Positions 23,701-30,122 of a stretch of 47,271 nucleotides of DNA are shown piece after piece (the stretch's first letter is position 1; the number at the start of each line of letters is the position of its first letter). The stretch covers positions 1 through 47,271 of the forward strand of contig MESA01000040.1 in the NCBI GenBank assembly GCA_001770775.1, written 5' to 3'. The position numbers and the translations under genes were made by a program. This DNA comes from Burkholderiales bacterium RIFCSPHIGHO2_12_FULL_63_20 (GTDB taxonomy: Bacteria; Pseudomonadota; Gammaproteobacteria; Burkholderiales; Burkholderiaceae_C). The notes under the pieces were generated by a model that was given only the letters and a program-made list of their open reading frames with translations, was not told the DNA's origin and did no database searches.

Positions 23701-25158
23701 GACCACGATGTCATCGACCTCCTGATGGGTCAAGGTGGCCTGAATGTCATAGAGGGTCAGCGAGGCAAAGTCTTCCCGTGAATAACCCAAGGCATCCGAC
23801 GCCGCCTGGTTGAAATTGATGAAACCCAAGGTCGCATGGTCGACCAGCAAGATGCCGATGGGTGACTGATTCACGATGGTCGAGAACAGCTCCTCGCGCT
23901 CGCGCAAGGCCTGCTGCACCTCGTGCTCGGCCGTCACATCGCGGCCCACGCCCAGCACCCCGATCAACTCGCCACGGGCATCCCGAACGGCGGTCTTGGT
24001 GATCTGGACCAGGCGACGCTCGCCACTGCCCGTGGCATACCAGCTCGGCGCCAGCTCCAACTGCCCTTCCCGGCTCGCCCGCTGGTCGTCCAGATCCGAC
24101 TTGCGTGCCACCTCCTCGTTCACCTCCACGTCGCGGAAGCGGTGCCCGATCACATCCTCTCGCCGGGCATGGAAGAAGTCCAGGAAACGGCCGTTGCACA
24201 CCTGGTACACACCATGGACGTCTTTGAGCCACACCATGTGTGGCATGCCCTGCACCAGCGCCTGCAACTGGCTGCGCTCGGCCTCCAGGGCGTCGCGACT
24301 GAGCGCACTCTCCGATTTGGCCGCGTGAAAAGCCAACACGGCCTGCGCCAGTTCACCCAGCACGGACCGACTGCTCTGCGCCATCTGCCGCACCACCGCA
24401 AAAGTGGTGTCGTCGGCCTCCTGCCCTTGCGCGAGCTGGCTCAAACTCCCGGCCACATGCTGCAGCTTGCGCGCCAACCAGATCGCCACCGCCAACCAGG
24501 CCAGGGCCAGGGCCAGGGCCACGGTGAAGGCCAGCATCAACGCCCCCAGCTGTTGATGGAAGCCGACGAGCTCCTGCTCCGCTTCGCCCCCTCGCCTTAG
24601 CGCATGCTGGGTCCACGCCTGGCCGATCCGATTGGACACCGTGGCAAATTGGCCATAGTGCTCGGCGGCCACTGCATGCTTGGCGGCCGCCACGCTCAGG
24701 TCAATGGCCACCAAATCGGTGCTCATCAGCACAAACTGCTTGAAATCCACAAAAGACTGACGAGCCGCCTGAATCTCCGTGACGCTCAGAATGTGGTCGT
24801 GATCGATCAACACCGTGGTCAACCGTCGCTCCAGGCTGGCCACCTGCTCGACGATGCCCACATGCATGCGATAGGCTTCAGCCTCGTCGATCTCCCCTTT
24901 ACGCGCACGCACCAAGGCCTCATTGACCGCCTGCTTGACCTCCCAAAGTTCGTAAGTGATGCTGGTGGCCTCGGCAGCCCTGCTCAAATCCGCGGCCAAC
25001 TCCCGGCTGACCTGAAATTGCACCCCCCGCGTATGCTGCGCTGCAAAGAAGCTGAGAGCGGCCCCGGCCAACAACGCCAGCAACACCGGCACAAACAGGA
25101 TCAGAACAAAGCGCACGCGCCTGACGATCAAGGGAGACTGCCAGAAGTTCACATCCAC
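20782..25158 (-). CDS. Large hybrid sensor histidine kinase (PAS x3, HisKA, HATPase, REC x2, Hpt)
   Basis: The 1,458-residue protein has TM1 at about 17-40, a periplasmic helical sensor region, TM2 at about 204-228 and a HAMP-like linker. Three PAS domains follow at about 290-410, 420-535 and 575-690. HisKA carries SHEIRTP with His720, and HATPase ends with GTGLGLAI near 898-905. REC1 has its acceptor in FTDWQMPG (Asp1008); REC2 has LAEDN and ILMDIQMP (Asp1148). The Hpt domain has RRAHTLKG (His1312). All phosphoacceptors are present, so a full phosphorelay is likely. It is the last gene of a unit that begins with an HD-GYP response regulator, its probable output. The signal is unknown. Confidence 0.93.
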   Translation of the reverse strand: MDVNFWQSPLIVRRVRFVLILFVPVLLALLAGAALSFFAAQHTRGVQFQVSRELAADLSRAAEATSITYELWEVKQAVNEALVRARKGEIDEAEAYRMHVGIVEQVASLERRLTTVLIDHDHILSVTEIQAARQSFVDFKQFVLMSTDLVAIDLSVAAAKHAVAAEHYGQFATVSNRIGQAWTQHALRRGGEAEQELVGFHQQLGALMLAFTVALALALAWLAVAIWLARKLQHVAGSLSQLAQGQEADDTTFAVVRQMAQSSRSVLGELAQAVLAFHAAKSESALSRDALEAERSQLQALVQGMPHMVWLKDVHGVYQVCNGRFLDFFHARREDVIGHRFRDVEVNEEVARKSDLDDQRASREGQLELAPSWYATGSGERRLVQITKTAVRDARGELIGVLGVGRDVTAEHEVQQALREREELFSTIVNQSPIGILLVDHATLGFINFNQAASDALGYSREDFASLTLYDIQATLTHQEVDDIVVDILAEGGREFENQRLTRHGEVRDFWISMKPLVVHGKQCLTALWVDITERKRTERELARYRDELETLVAQRTAKLEEASRELSVQSHALKQLNEELNAVFDAATVGIAVMKDRRVVRCNRQMEVIFGVPPGGFMGVHGDTLYADEAGRARAAAAVRAEMREGAGHQIETQLVRPDGTVFWARMRGARLDAEAGTMLAIVEDITEEHRAAEALHQAKEVAESANRAKSSFLANMSHEIRTPMNAIIGLTHLMRRDPLSPRQVQQLEKVSGAAMHLLAIINDILDFSKIEAGKMTLDPTDFQVEQMVGNVTALVTDKVEAKGLELVVRLTGVPPVLHGDGVRLGQVLVNFMSNAVKFTEHGSVVLSGRVTRQEDETVWVRFEVRDTGIGLTDAQKARLFAAFQQADVSTTRTYGGTGLGLAITRRLADLMGGEVGVESVVGQGSTFWFEAPFGVGVQSGQPTVNVLPPRTRVLVVDDMEEARSLLVDMLTDMGARADAVDSGALALERVAAADSLGDPYQLVFTDWQMPGMNGTETYKGLYKLPIRLRPACILVSGSSGCPSEDLEDGGFSAFIPKPVMPALLHDAIMRSWGRAELLSVLSAAVGELPRFEHGHRLLLAEDNALNQEVAVSLLEDLGFVVEVVDDGAAAVQRCIEHGPYELILMDIQMPVMDGLEAARRIRALPAYAETPILAMTANAFAEDRAEALGVGMNDHIPKPVDPDQLCRALATWLPSAVKVPLTSGGEGGHVKAVEVSDVVATLPSEVATLQAQLKAMPGLVLDVGLRSCRGNVQQLRKLLQRFASDHVDEVDKVRVDLAKQDWVTAERRAHTLKGVAGMLGWVDLQHQAQLVEKVLKQRGEDVQPALMALPALASVLQEVVQATAALAPDAPVKEAVPLDLPALQAGLAQLHRLLATDDLDAADVYEQVAPMLTGHLPTHAKALGVAIEQYDFALATQALDALLASEAWRALQQVAS

Positions 25159-25164
25159 CTCGGC

Positions 25165-25827
25165 TCAAGGCGCCAGCAAGCTGGGCCACAGCTTGGGCGG
25201 GATGCTGGCCACGTAGGCGAATTGCCCCTGCCCCTGCGGCTGAACGATCACCACCGTCCCCTCCGGACGAACGAAATAGCCGATCAGATCGGCCATGTTG
25301 GGTGCGTGCGCCACGATCACGCGATTGCTGCCCCGCGACACGGGCTCAGACAACCACTGCCGTGTCACCTTCAGAACCGGCTGCTTTTCTGCTTGCGTGA
25401 GGTTGGCCGTGTACAGCAAACCATCCACCTGTTGCAGCCCACCCGGCTGCTGCGCAAACGCCAACTGCGCCGTATCTCGGGCGCGGCACAGGGGGCTGTG
25501 CAAGACCTGACTCACTGGAATCCGGGCCTGTCGGATGAACTGCCCCACCTGCACCGCCAGTTGCCGCCCCTCCTCATTGAGCACCCGCTGTCGGCTGCAA
25601 TCCTTGAAATCGCCCAGTGGCACCTGATCGGCGCGGCTGTTGTCGGTGGTCCCGTGGCGGAGGTAAAGCACATAACCGCCTTGGCGGACGCGCTCCAACA
25701 GCGCCCGGTCGGCCATGCGCTCCACAAACTTCGGCGCAGCATCGCTGACCTGGGCCTGTGCCAACGTCCCCATGCTGCCCAACACAGCCAGCAACATGCA
25801 CCGAGTCCACTTGGACACCCCACTCAC
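25165..25827 (-). CDS. Exported histidine-phosphatase-superfamily protein
   Basis: The 220-residue protein has an N-terminal signal peptide (hydrophobic MLLAVLGSMGTLAQAQ) and then the phosphoglycerate mutase-like core: RHG in YLRHGTTDNS, the conserved Arg in SPLCRARDTA, and the second catalytic His in VAHAPNMADLIG. The catalytic set looks complete. The signal peptide places it in the periplasm, which rules against direct dephosphorylation of the Hpt domain of its neighbour in the manner of SixA. It overlaps the HD-GYP regulator by ATGA and is 6 bases from the kinase start, so all three are cotranscribed. It may process a ligand for the kinase's periplasmic region; that is inference. Confidence 0.87.
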   Translation of the reverse strand: MSGVSKWTRCMLLAVLGSMGTLAQAQVSDAAPKFVERMADRALLERVRQGGYVLYLRHGTTDNSRADQVPLGDFKDCSRQRVLNEEGRQLAVQVGQFIRQARIPVSQVLHSPLCRARDTAQLAFAQQPGGLQQVDGLLYTANLTQAEKQPVLKVTRQWLSEPVSRGSNRVIVAHAPNMADLIGYFVRPEGTVVIVQPQGQGQFAYVASIPPKLWPSLLAP

Positions 25828-27017
25828 GCCCGAGCTCCGTGCTCCGTCGCCTGCGCCTCGGCGTGGTCATCACGGTAGCGCTGCGCGATGTCCGCAAACT
25901 TGCTCACGTTCTGCAAGAATGCATCGGCCACGTCGGGATCAAAGTGCTGCCCCCGGCCTTCACGCATGAGCTGCATCACCTGATCATCCGGATACGGCTC
26001 CTTGTAATGCCGACGCGAGATCAAGGCATCGAACACATCGGCCACCGCCATCAGCCGGGCAGGCAAGGGAATCGCGTCTCCCTGCAGGCCAAGCGGATAA
26101 CCCGAGCCATTCCATTTCTCATGGTGGCCACCCGCAATCTGCCGCGCCACCTCCAGAAAATCCAGGGCTGAGCCACTGACGTCATCATCGCCGCTCAGGC
26201 CACGTGCAGCGCGAGCGGCCAACACCTGCTGGATCGACTCGCCCAGGGCATCCGCACCGATCTGCGCGTGCCCCTTCATCACCGCGAACTCTTCGACCGT
26301 GAGCCTGCCGGGCTTGAGCAACACCGCATCGGCAATGCCCACCTTGCCAATGTCGTGCAGCGGTGCGGCCTTGATCACGCGGTCGCAGTAATCGGCGTCG
26401 GCCAGCTCAGATTGAAAACGTGGGTGCTCGCGCAGCAGATCAATCAGCAAGGCCACATAGCCTTGGGTGCGATGCAGGTGGTTGCCCGTTTCGTTGTCGC
26501 GCTTTTCAGCCAGCGCCGCCAGGGCGTGCAGGCTGACATCCTTGATCAACTCGTTCTCAGCCATGCGCCGATGCACTTCGGCATCCAGGTAGGCATTCTG
26601 GTTGGCCAGCCAGTCACGCGCCTTCTTTAGTTCGAGCTGAGCACGCACACGTGCCAGCAGCAAAGCCGGCTTGACGGGCTTGGTGACATAGTCCACCGCA
26701 CCCAGGGCCAGCCCCAGCTCCTCATCGGTGTCGGCCGCCAGAGCGGTCACAAAAATGACGGGGATGTCCTGACAACCGGGGTTGGCGCGCAAGGTCCTCA
26801 AGACCTCGTAACCGTCCATCTCCGGCATCATCACGTCGAGCAAGATGAGGTCCGGCCGGGGCGCCACATCCACCGCCTGCAAGGCGCGCAGCCCAGAGTT
26901 GGCCACCCGCACGTGGTAGTACGGCCTCAACAACTGCCCGATGACCGTGAGGTTTTCCTTGGTGTCGTCCACCACGAGGACCGTCATGCGGCTCGAATCT
27001 GCGTCACCCATGTGCAT
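25824..27017 (-). CDS. Response regulator with HD-GYP output (c-di-GMP phosphodiesterase)
   Basis: The protein of 397 residues has a receiver domain (VLVVDD at about 13-18, acceptor Asp61 in LLDVMMPEMDG, Lys113 in TKPV) joined by a helix to an HD-GYP domain (HDIGK at 221-225, HHEKWNGSGYP at 298-308, ADVFDAL). The GYP triad is intact, so hydrolysis of c-di-GMP to pGpG/GMP is expected when phosphorylated. The start at 27017 is chosen because AGGGG lies 6-7 bases before it; a further ATG at 27011 and a TTG at 27053 are alternatives. It opens the operon whose last gene is the hybrid kinase, its likely partner. Confidence 0.93.
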   Translation of the reverse strand: MHMGDADSSRMTVLVVDDTKENLTVIGQLLRPYYHVRVANSGLRALQAVDVAPRPDLILLDVMMPEMDGYEVLRTLRANPGCQDIPVIFVTALAADTDEELGLALGAVDYVTKPVKPALLLARVRAQLELKKARDWLANQNAYLDAEVHRRMAENELIKDVSLHALAALAEKRDNETGNHLHRTQGYVALLIDLLREHPRFQSELADADYCDRVIKAAPLHDIGKVGIADAVLLKPGRLTVEEFAVMKGHAQIGADALGESIQQVLAARAARGLSGDDDVSGSALDFLEVARQIAGGHHEKWNGSGYPLGLQGDAIPLPARLMAVADVFDALISRRHYKEPYPDDQVMQLMREGRGQHFDPDVADAFLQNVSKFADIAQRYRDDHAEAQATEHGARA

Positions 27018-27099
27018 GCTGTTGCCCCTCGTGCCCGTGGGCACCCGTGTCAATCCCTGAGTTTGGTATTGAGGACAGTCTAGCGAGATTCGAGCGGCC

Positions 27100-28044
27100 T
27101 CAAGGCGCGATTGCCTGACCCGGATCAGACCAAAATACCCCAGTCAGTAATTCAGCCAGGCGCTCAGGCCCCATGCGGAAACCACAGGCCTGCGGGTGTC
27201 CCCCACCCCCCATGGATTCGGCCAGCGGAATGGCGTTGAAGGTGGGCACGGCACGCAGGCCAACCTTCACGGTGCCATCTTTCGACACGCTCCAGAGCAA
27301 GGCAAAACTGCCGCACTCAGCCGACAGCATGTTGCCCACCTCGCTGGTGAACGCGCCCGGGCAGTTGACCATCACGCCGGCCTGACCATTGAAGGTGACA
27401 GGAGCGGCCCCCTGGGCAATGTCGCGGCACAGGCTGAGGAACTTCTCATTCATGGCGCTGCCGCGTTGCCCGAACTCAGCCACCTGTGCCGGCGTGAAGG
27501 CCGCAATCTCCGCCCAGCGCGGGAACTCGTTGGGCTCCAGGTCCAGCGCTGACAAGAAGGGGGCACTTTCCGGAAAGGCCCAGTGCCACAGGTCGCGGTC
27601 CTGCACATAGCGGATCAGGTCGGGCACGGGCTGCTCGGGGAAGAAGAACTTCCACGACAGCATCGCCCCTGACTGGCTCATGTCGAAATGCACCGCCCCG
27701 CAGCGGCACTGGAAACGCCCCAGCTTGTCTGCCGCGCTCTGGTGGTGATCGAGCAGCACCAGCTTGGCGGCCCGCTCGTCAATGCCCTGCATCAACCCTT
27801 CCTCGAACGAGAAGTCGAGGATGTAGACAGCACGGCCCTCCAGCGACGGCAGGTCGTCCAGCGTGGCGACCTTGCCATGGCTCACCCCGATGTACTCACC
27901 CTGGCCCTCAAAGTACAGCCAGGCCGCCAGTGCGGCACCAAAGCCGTCAGGGCACTTGCCGTGGTAGATCACCAGGGGGTTGGGATCGGTCTTGGCAGGC
28001 TGAACGGCCAAGCCGGGGAGAGAGGTAAAAAGGCCAGTGGTCAC
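27100..28044 (-). CDS. DHH-family phosphoesterase
   Basis: The 314-residue protein has the DHH superfamily motifs: HGKCPDGFGAALAA at about 29-42, the acid in ILDFSF, DHH in LLDHHQSA at about 98-105, and the DHHA1 C-terminal GGGGHPQACGF near 280-290. Relatives hydrolyse phosphodiester bonds in oligonucleotides (nanoRNase), cyclic dinucleotides or inorganic phosphates. Size and domain order are those of short stand-alone enzymes. In a window with three c-di-GMP enzymes it might finish breakdown of pGpG, but nothing in the sequence proves that. The gene precedes the HD-GYP regulator by 82 bases on the same strand. Confidence 0.88.
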   Translation of the reverse strand: MTTGLFTSLPGLAVQPAKTDPNPLVIYHGKCPDGFGAALAAWLYFEGQGEYIGVSHGKVATLDDLPSLEGRAVYILDFSFEEGLMQGIDERAAKLVLLDHHQSAADKLGRFQCRCGAVHFDMSQSGAMLSWKFFFPEQPVPDLIRYVQDRDLWHWAFPESAPFLSALDLEPNEFPRWAEIAAFTPAQVAEFGQRGSAMNEKFLSLCRDIAQGAAPVTFNGQAGVMVNCPGAFTSEVGNMLSAECGSFALLWSVSKDGTVKVGLRAVPTFNAIPLAESMGGGGHPQACGFRMGPERLAELLTGVFWSDPGQAIAP

Positions 28045-28185
28045 GGAGTGCGGTGGTGCCAGCAGGCACCAGTTGGATCAAACCCATCATGGTACGGCAG
28101 GGCAAGGCCCGCGCCTGCCTCATTTCGCAGCAACCCAGGCTTTGTCCCAGGGACGCATCGGCTTGCCCCCGCTTTGCCAACAAAC

Positions 28186-28208
28186 TTATCCACAGGAAAC
28201 GTGGACAA
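28186..28208. promoter_or_regulatory. Inverted pair of DnaA-box-like sequences
   Basis: TTATCCACA (28186-28194) matches the DnaA box consensus in all nine positions. CGTGGACAA (28200-28208) is a reverse-oriented copy with two deviations. The pair lies about 100 bases upstream of the unknown gene at 28305, before a possible -10 box TATGAT at 28261-28266. Confidence 0.4.
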
Positions 28209-28304
28209 CTTGCGTCCCCGACCAAACTTGCTACACAAACGGACACATCTGGCTCTAAAATATGATATTGCACTGCAGCATTTCTACTTCTGGTTCCCTC
28301 TCCC

Positions 28305-28760
28305 ATGCCGGTCACGTCCACACGACGCATTCACATTGCCCAACAGTTCACCCGATTCGGTTTCGGTGAGCATGTGGACGAGAACGCGCCGTTTTACTCG
28401 CCCAACTTCCTGACCCAGGAACTGACCACCACCGAGGTTCAGGCGGTGTTGACCATCGTTCAGCGCTACAACGCCTTCTACGGTCTGACCGTCGCCGGTG
28501 CCCTTGGCCGCTTCCGTGGCCGCGTCAAAGGCTGGAAGTTCGGCCGTGCCGACGCCCCCCAGCTGGTCGTGACACTGCCGTTCTGGACTCACCAGGCTGA
28601 GGAAATCCCCCAAGGCTCCCCCGTGGGCAAGCCCGTGCCCGACGACGAAAACCTGGCCTTGGTCGAAGAGTTGCGCCAGTTGTTCCTGCGCGACCTCGAC
28701 GCCAACCGCTTTGAGGCGCTCGACGACACCGAGCACGTGTTCGCGGCCTACTGGGGCTGA
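28305..28760 (+). CDS. Conserved-looking protein of unknown function
   Basis: The 151-residue soluble protein is not recognised. It has no signal peptide or membrane segment. Notable stretches are FTRFGFGEHVDENAPFYSP at about 15-33, a helical QAVLTIVQRYNAFYGL, and a C-terminal acidic region ending AAYWG. Codon use is typical of the chromosome, the frame is clean, and the long open frame has strong GC3 periodicity, so it is a real gene. The ribosome binding site is weak. Two DnaA-box-like sequences lie upstream. No function is proposed. Confidence 0.75.
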   Translation: MPVTSTRRIHIAQQFTRFGFGEHVDENAPFYSPNFLTQELTTTEVQAVLTIVQRYNAFYGLTVAGALGRFRGRVKGWKFGRADAPQLVVTLPFWTHQAEEIPQGSPVGKPVPDDENLALVEELRQLFLRDLDANRFEALDDTEHVFAAYWG

Positions 28761-28846
28761 TTTCCGCGCAGGTCGTCACGGCCTCCAGGGTTCTCACCGA
28801 GCCCTGCGACCCGATTCCGTCACCGAAATGGCGTAGTCTGGGGAGT

Positions 28847-29488
28847 ATGTGTGCAAACTACCGTCCGGTCAGCGACAGAGCTCGGCTCCAGCTCCACTTT
28901 GGCGCCCCCGCCCCCACAGACGCGACTTGGCCAGAAGAGGCCCGGTCCATGTGCCTGGTCCCCGTCCTGCGCCAAAGCGATGAGGGTGGCGAGCCTCACC
29001 GCGAAATCTTCATCGGCCAGTTTGGCCTGATGCCCTTCTGGGCCAAGGACCCGACCGTGGCGCGGCGCACCTACAACGCCCGCAGCGAAACCGCCGACAC
29101 CAAGCCCAATTTCCGCGACGCCTGGCGCCGAGGGCAACGCTGCATCATCCCGGCCGAGTGTGTGTACCTGCCCCGCTACGACGAGTCCGGCAAGGGCACC
29201 CGGTGGCAGGTGGCTCGCGCCGATGGGGCCCCGATGGGCATTGCCGGCCTGTGGAGCCTGGGTTGGTCACACAACGGTGCGCCCGTGCCCTCGTTCGCCA
29301 TGCTCACGGTGAACGCAGACGACCACCCCTTGCTGCACGCCTTCCACAAACCGGAAGACGAGAAGCGCATGGTGGTGGTGCTGGACGAGTCCGACTACGA
29401 AAAATGGCTGAACTGCCCCGTCGAGGCCATGTCGGGCATGATGACGCGGTATCCTGCGGCCTCGCTGACGGCCGAGCCTGCGCCCTGA
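28847..29488 (+). CDS. SRAP domain protein (YedK/HMCES family, abasic-site crosslinker)
   Basis: The 213-residue protein is an SRAP family member with the obligatory Met-Cys start (Cys2 forms a stable thiazolidine link to abasic sites in single-stranded DNA). Other active-site residues are visible: Asn77 in YNARSET, Glu104 in IIPAECVYLP and His167 in HAFHKP. The length equals E. coli YedK within a few residues. It protects abasic sites at replication forks. No LexA-like box is seen in the 86 bases upstream. The start is fixed by the catalytic Cys2. Confidence 0.95.
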   Translation: MCANYRPVSDRARLQLHFGAPAPTDATWPEEARSMCLVPVLRQSDEGGEPHREIFIGQFGLMPFWAKDPTVARRTYNARSETADTKPNFRDAWRRGQRCIIPAECVYLPRYDESGKGTRWQVARADGAPMGIAGLWSLGWSHNGAPVPSFAMLTVNADDHPLLHAFHKPEDEKRMVVVLDESDYEKWLNCPVEAMSGMMTRYPAASLTAEPAP

Positions 29489-29531
29489 TTGCCGGGCATC
29501 CGTCCGCGTCAACCGAATCCTGCACATTGAC

Positions 29532-29786
29532 ATGACCGACACCACCCAAGCCCCCGCTCCCGCCCTGCCCGACCAACTGTCGATCGACCCCCGTAGCCCG
29601 CACTACGTGGCCGAGGTGTTCCAGTACGACATCGGCATCCGCTTCAACGACAAGGAGCGCGCCGACGTCGAGGAATACTGCATCAGCGAAGGCTGGGTGA
29701 AGGTGCCCGCCGGCAAGAAGGTCGATCGCAAGGGCAAGCCGCTGCTGATCAAGCTCAAGGGCAAGGTCGAGGCCTTCTACAAGTGA
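29532..29786 (+). CDS. DUF3297 protein
   Basis: The 84-residue protein fits DUF3297: LPDQLSIDPRSPHYVAEVF, DIGIRFNDKERADVEEYC and a lysine-rich end with GKPLLIKLKGKVEAFYK. The family is widespread in Proteobacteria, small, soluble, and of unknown function; the charged tail suggests nucleic acid binding but this is not shown. It sits 43 bases after the SRAP gene and 7 bases before the next small gene, so the three may be cotranscribed. Confidence 0.9.
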   Translation: MTDTTQAPAPALPDQLSIDPRSPHYVAEVFQYDIGIRFNDKERADVEEYCISEGWVKVPAGKKVDRKGKPLLIKLKGKVEAFYK

Positions 29787-29793
29787 CCTGAGC

Positions 29794-30072
29794 ATGAGCA
29801 TCGTCGTTTACTGGCTCAGCCAGGGTCGCCCACACTGCGAGACCTTCAGCGACGATCAGTTGCTGGCCGCCCTGGCATTTTCCGAAGCGCGCCGCAAGGA
29901 CAAGGACGCGCAAGGGGAGGCACTCAACAGCCATGTGGTCACCCACTCCGAGCTGGGTAACTGCGTGAGCAAGCCCGGTGTGAGCGACGAGTTGCCGCCC
30001 GACTACAGTTGGACCAAATCGCACCGCGGCGGCCCCCCGGCTCCGGACGGTCAACCAAAGACCTTGGCATAA
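29794..30072 (+). CDS. Small hypothetical protein
   Basis: The 92-residue protein MSIVVYWLSQGRP... is not recognised. The N-terminal half (FSDDQLLAALAFSEARRKD) looks like a helical ligand or protein-binding segment; the C-terminal half is polar and proline-rich. There is no signal peptide. It starts 7 bases after the DUF3297 stop, which supports a shared transcript and a real gene. Confidence 0.72.
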   Translation: MSIVVYWLSQGRPHCETFSDDQLLAALAFSEARRKDKDAQGEALNSHVVTHSELGNCVSKPGVSDELPPDYSWTKSHRGGPPAPDGQPKTLA

Positions 30073-30122
30073 CGCCGATTCTGACCATTCCACGCCGTGA
30101 AAGGGGCTGTTAGCATTTTCTG

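Noticed and set aside
25165-25827. SixA-like phosphatase for the neighbouring Hpt domain
   Set aside because: The protein has a signal peptide and should be periplasmic, while the Hpt domain is cytoplasmic.
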